Shown here: piece by piece, positions 58,714-64,000 of the stretch | How positions within the stretch are numbered: the stretch's first letter is position 1 | Layout of the letters: each line of letters opens with the position of its first letter | The notes under the pieces: generated by a model | The model's database searches: none | What the model was told of the DNA's origin: nothing | Seen by the model: only the letters and a program-made list of their open reading frames with translations | Assembly (NCBI GenBank): GCA_963784065.1 | Contig: CAWAQA010000002.1 | Coordinates: 310,001 to 374,000 of the forward strand | Origin: CAWAQA01 sp963784065 | Lineage (GTDB): Bacteria > Acidobacteriota > Vicinamibacteria > Vicinamibacterales > UBA2999 | DNA length: 64,000 nucleotides | Direction: 5' to 3' | Made by a program: the position numbers and the translations under genes

Positions 58714-59757
58714 CTACCGCAGCTCCTCGACGTGCGTCGCCAGGATTTCGCGCAACCGCGCGAACCGCGGATACTTCGCCAGGTTCGCCCGCACGTAGTT
58801 CAGCGTGCGCGGAATGTACTGGATATAGACCGTGTTTCCGCGTGCGGTGGTCTGGAAGCCGAACGTCCCGAGCGCCTTGATGTTCCGCTGCAGCGCCATG
58901 ACGTCGAAGCGGCGGCGGAACTCCTGCGGGTCCGCGGCCGCGCCCCATGCGCCGCGCAGCGCCAGGAAGAACGCGATCAGCTCCTCGACGTGCTGCTCGC
59001 TGAAGTCCACGTACGAATCGCGCAGCAGCGAGACCAGGTCGTAGGTGTCGGGTCCGAGACGGGCGTCCTGGAAATCGATGATGTACAGGTTGCTCTCGTG
59101 GAGCATCAGGTTGCGGCTGTGATAGTCGCGATGGCAGAGCACGCGCGGTTCGGCGGCGAGCTCCTCGGCGATCAGCGCGAACTCGGCCGTCACCGCCTCG
59201 CGCTCCGCCGGCGAGAACGACGCGCCGCGATAGGCGTCGAGGAAGTGCCTGGCGAAGAACTGCAGCTCCCAGGTCAGCTTCTCGACGTCGAACGCGATGC
59301 CGTACGGCACGTAGTCCGGCGACGCGAGGTCGCGGCCGCGCCGCTGCAGCGTCTCGATGAACGAGACCGCCTGGCGGTACAGCGCGGCGTGCTCGCCCGC
59401 CGAGGCCGCGCCGAGATGCGCCTGCAGCGTGACGTCGCCGAGATCCTGCTGCGACATGATCCCGAGCGCATCGGCGTGCGCGAGGATGCGCGGCACCGGC
59501 ACCGGCATCGCGCTGAGCAGGCGCGACACGTTGACGAAAGGCAGCGTGTCGAACTCGATCGGCCCCGGGTGCACCGCCAGCACCTGCGACGGCTCGCTCT
59601 TCATCAGCACGCGGAAGTAGCGCCGGTCCGAGGCGTCGCCGGTCAGCGGCACGACCTTCGCGCCGCGCGCGGAGAGGCCCGTCTCGCCGAGGAACTCGGT
59701 GATGCGCGTCTCGGACGTCGGCGGCCGTCCTGTGTCGCGTCGCTCGGTCATGGTCAT
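58714..59757 (-). CDS. APH-fold sugar kinase, AmgK-like
   Basis: 347-residue protein of the aminoglycoside-phosphotransferase fold: nucleotide-binding start PLTGDASDRRYFRVLMKSEP, catalytic loop VLCHRDYHSRNLMLHESNLY (HRDxHxxN) and metal-binding IIDFQDARLGPDTYDLVSLL. The immediate partner is a MurU-like nucleotidyltransferase with an overlapping start (ATGA), which matches the AmgK-MurU pair that phosphorylates and activates N-acetylmuramate and N-acetylglucosamine in peptidoglycan recycling. Antibiotic modification is unlikely given this context. Frame intact. Confidence 0.85.
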   Translation of the reverse strand: MTMTERRDTGRPPTSETRITEFLGETGLSARGAKVVPLTGDASDRRYFRVLMKSEPSQVLAVHPGPIEFDTLPFVNVSRLLSAMPVPVPRILAHADALGIMSQQDLGDVTLQAHLGAASAGEHAALYRQAVSFIETLQRRGRDLASPDYVPYGIAFDVEKLTWELQFFARHFLDAYRGASFSPAEREAVTAEFALIAEELAAEPRVLCHRDYHSRNLMLHESNLYIIDFQDARLGPDTYDLVSLLRDSYVDFSEQHVEELIAFFLALRGAWGAAADPQEFRRRFDVMALQRNIKALGTFGFQTTARGNTVYIQYIPRTLNYVRANLAKYPRFARLREILATHVEELR

Positions 59758-60744
59758 AGAGAAGCCACTCGCGAGATCGCCGACGCGGCGCTCGCTGCGG
59801 CGCGAGTGCGCCCTCGGCGCGCCGGATCGTGACCCCGATCCAGGAGGTGTCTCCCGGGACGTGCACGCCGTCGGTCACGACGCACTCGCGCAGCAGCGCC
59901 CCTTCGCCCACCTGCACATCGTCCCACAGGATCGAGTCCTCGACACGCGCCGACGGGTGAATCTGCTGAGCGCGCGCCGTGCTCCCATCGCGGCGGCTCG
60001 ACGTCCCGCTCGACGGCGTCACGGTGCGAGAGCAGCCGCGACGTGCGCAGGTAGTCGGCGGGCGTGCCGATGTCCATGAACTCGGCGTCGCAGACGAAGG
60101 CGCGCACGGCCTCGCGGCGCGCGGCCATCAGCGCCGGGTAGAGTGCGCCGACCGATTCATGAGGCGTGTTGTCCGGCAGCGCCGCGAACGCCTCCGCCTC
60201 CGCCACCTGCACGCCGATGAAGTGGTACGACGGCTGCGGCGACCCGCGGCGCACGAAGCCGGTCACGACACCACCGGCGTCCACGACCACGCCGCCGTAC
60301 TTGTCCGGCTCGACATTGCGGATCACCGCCATCGTGACGAGCGCGCCGGACTGCTGATGGTCGGCGATCACCGCACCGATGTCGGCGTCGGTCAAGCGTG
60401 TCGCCGTTGACGATCAGGAACGTGGAGCCGGCTGCGCCGGACCCTGGACCTGCAAGGAGCGGCAATGCGTGCCGCGGTCCGCCTGCCGACCCGAGCACCG
60501 GCATCTCCCACGAGTAGCGCACGCGCATGCCGAGGTCGGCGCCGTCGCCGACGCGGCCGGTGAGCGTGTGCGGCAGGTGGTGGAGGTTGAGCACGGCGTC
60601 GGTGACGCCGCTGGCGTGCAGGCTGCGGAGGATGCGCCGGACCAGCGGTTCGCCGGCGACGGGAAGCGCGGCCTTCGCGCGCACGAACGACAGCGGACGA
60701 AGCCGGGTCGCGAGGCCGGCGGTCAGGACGAGCGCCGGGATCAT
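59754..60744 (-). CDS. MurU-like sugar nucleotidyltransferase (three frame breaks)
   Basis: ATG 60744 opens MIPALVLTAGLATRLRPLSF, the pyrophosphorylase signature (AGxATRLxPLT), with KAALPVAGEPLVRRILRSLH. After breaks near 60390 and 59990 come TDADIGAVIADHQQSGALVT, the catalytic core PHESVGALYPALMAARREAV, then a left-handed beta-helix-like tail (IHPSARVEDSILWDDVQVGE, TSWIGVTIRRAEG). A third shift near 59800 brings the stop to 59754 in ATGA overlap with the AmgK-like kinase. About 330 residues. Likely forms UDP- or other NDP-amino sugars from the kinase product. Confidence 0.82.
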
Positions 60745-61291
60745 TCGTCGCGGAACACCATGTTCGTCTCCGCCCAGCCCGAACTGGTGGCGATGGGTGA
60801 CGAAGAGCGCGCGATACGAATCGAGGATGAAGTCCTGCGGCGCTGCGGCCGAGCGCCTCGGTCATCATGAGGATGCCCTGCTCGCCGCCTTCGATTTCGA
60901 CGAACGTGCCGACCGGCGTCTCGTCGAGCGCGATCGTCACGTCCTCGGCGGCGTATTCCTCGCGGTACTTCTCGTAGCGGAACCACACGTGGAGGCCGAG
61001 CTCCTCGAATACGTGCTGCAGGACCTCGCCGTCGCCGACGACCGTTTCGTGCTCGTCGCGCATCTTCATCGTGCCGGGCTGCACCGGCCCCTTGAAGGTG
61101 AGCAGGCTCTTGCCCGACTCGGTGCGGATGCGGAGCGCGCACTGGCGCCGCCGCAGCGACTCGTCGTCGGTGTCGAGCAGCGCGTCTTCCTGTAGACGGC
61201 GGCAGCGGAGCGGCGTCGCGCCCGTGGCCAGGATCGCGGCACGCGCCTCCTCGGGGGAGTCGAACCGGAGCTTGACTTCGCGCTCGATCAT
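60741..61291 (-). CDS. CYTH-domain protein (two frame breaks)
   Basis: Starts MIEREVKLRFDSPEEARAAI with the ExExK motif of the CYTH (CyaB/thiamine triphosphatase) fold that binds triphosphates and divalent metal. Further features are LLDTDDESLRRRQCALRIRT, LLTFKGPVQPGTMKMRDEHE and TPVGTFVEIEGGEQGILMMT. After breaks near 60853 and 60785 it ends NMVFRDE at 60741, overlapping the MurU-like start (ATGA). About 182 residues. Genome context with AmgK/MurU hints at a role near nucleotide-sugar or polyphosphate chemistry; this is inference. Confidence 0.8.
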
Positions 61292-61340
61292 CAGCGTCAC
61301 GTCACGCCTCCCGTCAGAAGAGGCCTTTGTATCACAAAAA

Positions 61341-61425
61341 AAAGGGCTCCGGGCTCCAGGCTGCGGGCTCCGGTCCAGCCGGAGCGCGACCTGAGGGCCC
61401 GAAGCCCGTCGTCCGAAGCCCGAGT
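61341..61425. repeat. Self-complementary element (GGGCTCCGGGCT type) between htrA-like gene and CYTH gene
   Basis: The left arm gggctccgggctccaggctg (then cgggctccgg) pairs with the right arm (gggcccgaagcccgtcgtcc, gaagcccgag). It fills the gap between the two minus-strand genes. A run of nine A (61334-61342), T on the minus strand, lies at its downstream end, so it may terminate transcription of the htrA-like gene. Confidence 0.75.
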
Positions 61426-61454
61426 GCCGACGAGGCGGACCTGAAGGTCTGCCT

Positions 61455-63058
61455 CTACTCCTTCGTCACCGGAACGAACGTTTCCTGTCCGCCGCGGAGG
61501 ATCCGCAGGAACGCCGTGCCGCCCGACGGCACGCGACCGAGCTCGCGGCTGGCTTCCGCCGCGTTGGCAACGGGCGTGCGCCCGACGCGCAGGATCACGT
61601 CGCTCGGCTGGAGGCCGGCACGAGCCGCGGGGCTGTCCGGGTCCACTTCCACCACGACCGCGCCGCGCGTGCCGTCCTCGAGCCGCAGGCGCTGCGCAAT
61701 CTGCGGCGTGATGTTGCTCAGCGACATGCCGAATCCGCTGCTCGATTCCTGCTGCGGGTCCGCGTTCCGGTTGGCGCCGGCCGCGGGCCGCCTGCGCGTC
61801 GTTCTCGAGATCGAGCTCCTCGACGGTGATGCTCAGCGTGCGCTCCTTGCCGTCGCGCACGATGCGCACCGGCACCGTCGTGCCCGGCCGCGTCGCGACG
61901 ACCGCCTGCACCAGTTCGTCCTGGTTGCGGACCGGCTTGCCGTTGTAGGCGATGATCACGTCGCCCGGCTCGAGGCCGCGCCTTGGCCGCGGCGCCGCCG
62001 GGCGACACCGACGCGACCAGCGCGCCGTTGCGATCCTTCAGGCCGAACTCGTCCACGGCGTCGACGGGAATCGGCCGGACGGCGACGCCGATGCGGCCGC
62101 GCGTGATCTTGCCGCCGCGCAGCTGCGGCAGCAGCTCGCGCACGGTGTTCGACGGGATCGCGAAGCCGATGCCGATGTTGCCGGCCTGTCGCGCGTCGGT
62201 ATAGATCGCGGTGTTGATCCCGATCACCTCACCGCGCAGGTTGAGCAGCGGGCCGCCCGAGTTGCCGGGGTTGATCGCGGCGTCGGTCTGCAGCACCTGC
62301 GCGCTGCGGCCCTCCGCCACGGGGAACGGCCGCTCGAGCGCGCTGATCACGCCGACGCTCACCGTGTGCGCGAGGCCGAACGGGTTGCCGATCGCCATCA
62401 CCCAGTCGCCCGGCTGCATCTGCGCCGAGTCGCCGAACTTCACTTCCGGCAGCGTGTGGTTCGGCTTCTCGGTGAGCTCGATCAGCGCGCTGTCGGTGAG
62501 CGGGTCGCGTCCGACGACGCGTGCCTCGTACTCCTGGTCGTCATCCTCGCCGTAGAGCGACACCTCGATCTTCGTCGCGCCCTCGACGACGTGGTTGTTG
62601 GTCAGGATGAACCCCGCCTTGTCGATGATGAAGCCGGTGCCGGCCGCCTGCACCACCTGCTCGCGCGGCCGCTGCTGCTGGCGGCCCTGCCCGCCGCCCT
62701 GGCCCTGGCCCTGGCCCTGGCCCTGGCCCTGCCCCTGCGGCGTGCCGAAGAAGCGCTCGAACAGGTCATCGCCGCCGCCACCGCCGCCCCCGCCGAAGAA
62801 GTCGGTCAGGTCCTGCTGGCGCTGCCGCGACTCGGTGCGGATGTTGACCACCGCCGGCGACACGCTCTTCGCGATATCGCGGAACGTCGTGGCGGTCAGC
62901 GGACCGGTCAGCGGCGCGCTGTTCATCGGCGGCGCCGCCACGGTCTGCGCCGCCGACTCCGGCGACATCCCGAGTCGCGACGCGATCACCAGCCCCACGG
63001 CGAGCGACGCGATGGCAATCAGCAGCGCATAAAAAAACGTGGTTTTGCGGTTGGACAT
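61455..63058 (-). CDS. HtrA/DegQ-type periplasmic serine protease (two frame breaks)
   Basis: ATG 63058 opens a signal anchor (MSNRKTTFFYALLIAIASLA). After VSPAVVNIRTESRQRQQDL there is a Gly-rich stretch and a GQ-repeat linker encoded by five CCCTGG hexamers (62697-62726). The trypsin-like domain has TNNHVV (His), DSALIEL (Asp) and NPGNSGGPLLNLRGEVIGIN (Ser). Two PDZ domains follow, reached across breaks near 61982 (KARPRAGDVIIAYNGKPV) and 61787, ending DVILRVGRTPVANAAE at 61455. About 533 residues. Periplasmic chaperone/protease; the linker repeat could vary in length. Confidence 0.88.
62697..62726. repeat. CCCTGG hexanucleotide tandem repeat (five perfect copies)
   Basis: Five uninterrupted copies followed by degenerate copies to 62737, within the htrA-like coding region. 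On the coding strand they encode Gly-Gln dipeptides in a linker, so copy-number changes keep the reading frame. Confidence 0.95.
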
Positions 63059-63075
63059 CGCTACATTTCTCCACT

Positions 63076-64000
63076 TCACGTAAGCGTGACTACGTCTGTC
63101 TGTCGGGGTCCCGTGACGAGCGCCTCGCGCTCGCTGCGATACATGTTGATCTCGGTCCGGACGCCGAACGTGTCGAAGTACAGTCCGGGCTCGATCGTGA
63201 ATCCCGTGCCCGCGAGGACCCGGCGATCGTCGTGCGTTTCGTAATCGTCGAGGTGCACGCCGTTGCCGTGGACGTTCTCGCCGAGGCTGTGTCCCGTGCG
63301 ATGAAGGATGGCGTGCGCCGTAGCCCGCGTCCTCGAGCACCGAGCGGGCGGCCCGATCGACTTCCCAGCCGCGCAGCTCGCGCCCGCTGCGCGCCGCATC
63401 CTGCACCAGCGTGACCGCCGCGTCGCGCGCGCCGGCGGCGGCGCGGAACACGCGCGCGACCTCGTCGGGCACGCGCGACCCGGTGAAGCCTACCCACGTG
63501 ATGTCAGCAAACACCGCGCCCGGCGACGCATGCTTACCCCAGAGATCGAGCAGCAGCACCTCGTCCGGAATGATCGGCCGGGACTGCTCCGGAGTGGGAA
63601 GGTAATGTGGGTTGCCGGCATTGCCGCCCGACCGCGACGACCGGCGCCGAATCGCTGACGAGCCCTTCCTCCGCGAACCAGCCGACCATCTGCTGCTGCA
63701 AGTCGTATTCGTTCAGCGATCGGCCGTTGCGCACCGCATCGGCGGCGGCCGCGAAACGCCCGGTCCTTGATGCGGTAGAGCGCTTCGGACGCCGAGCGGT
63801 GCGTCTGCAGCTGAGCTGGGCTCCACGCCGCCTCGAATCTCTGGACGAGATCGCCGGACGAAAGGATCTCCACACCGCGGCGGCGGACCGCTTCGGCCGT
63901 GCCGGCGTCCACCCGCGACAGATACGGGATCGCGCACTCGGGCGAGTATTCCATCGCCACGCGCCGCACGCCCGTCGAGCAGGTGTGACAGCCCTGTCTC
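63076..64000 (-). CDS. M24 aminopeptidase P-like peptidase, 5' end outside the window (several frame breaks)
   Basis: The stop is at 63076; the start lies beyond 64000. Fragments in successive frames fit the pita-bread peptidase fold: YSPECAIPYLSRVDAGTAEA, NEYDLQQQMVGWFAEEGLVS, then MLLLDLWGKHASPGAVFADI (metal-binding region), TWVGFTGSRVPDEVARVFRA, and AILHRTGHSLGENVHGNGVH-LDD and EPGLYFDTFGVRTEINMY with the C-terminal His and Glu metal ligands. At least three breaks (about 63755, 63615 and 63315). Xaa-Pro or methionine aminopeptidase-like; the exact substrate is unclear. Ends 17 bases before the htrA-like start. Confidence 0.75.

Noticed and set aside
58714..59757. Aminoglycoside resistance gene
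   Set aside because: The protein has the APH fold, but its coupling to a MurU-like transferase points to amino-sugar phosphorylation.

Overview
The window looks like a chromosomal segment of a GC-rich, didermic, environmental bacterium. My best guess is an acidobacterium of the Vicinamibacteria type. This is inference from the myxobacteria-like pil gene order, a proline--tRNA ligase of the archaeal/eukaryotic subtype, a small secreted protein of a kind I associate with Acidobacteria, and many palindromic intergenic repeats. I see no tRNA, rRNA, CRISPR array, transposase or phage gene. Many genes carry single-base frame breaks, almost all apparent one-base gains, including essential genes (proS, infB, aroB). 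The sequence is therefore probably an imperfectly polished long-read or metagenome assembly, and broken genes are annotated at their reconstructed extent.

Region 1 (1-13260, + strand) is a type IV pilus locus: end of pilB, pilT, pilC, the PilS/PilR two-component pair, pilA, a VKOR-DsbA disulfide-forming fusion, an ABC ATPase and permease plus a TPR-like protein (counterparts of Myxococcus pilH/pilI/pilG), pilD and a PAS histidine kinase. pilA has a sigma-54 promoter preceded by two identical inverted repeats, which fits control by PilR.

Region 2 (13174-23940) holds three minor-pilin modules, each a prepilin-rich operon (GspH/FimT, PilV, PilW and PilX types). The first lies on the minus strand, the second and third on the plus strand. 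They probably prime pilus assembly or form tip complexes. A secreted coiled-coil protein and a sigma-54 response regulator follow.

Region 3 (26193-44577) is mixed housekeeping and envelope: aroB, proS, a lipoprotein, a HEAT protein with tatC and tatA, a CtpA-type protease, smc, a DUF4097-type lipoprotein, an M48 protease, a secreted beta-helix protein, a nitronate monooxygenase-like enzyme, a TerB-like protein, corA and a cupredoxin-fold protein.

Region 4 (44640-56106, minus strand) is the conserved translation and RNA operon rimO - rimP-nusA-infB-rbfA-nrnA-truB-rpsO-pnp. Palindromic elements lie in many of its junctions and inside rimO and truB.

Region 5 (56281-64000) has asnS, a sugar-phosphate isomerase/epimerase, an AmgK/MurU-like amino-sugar recycling pair beside a CYTH protein, an HtrA/DegQ protease and a truncated M24 peptidase.

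The most unusual feature is a set of self-complementary, low-complexity elements in several sequence types. They sit between co-directional genes, at convergent gene ends and within a few reading frames.
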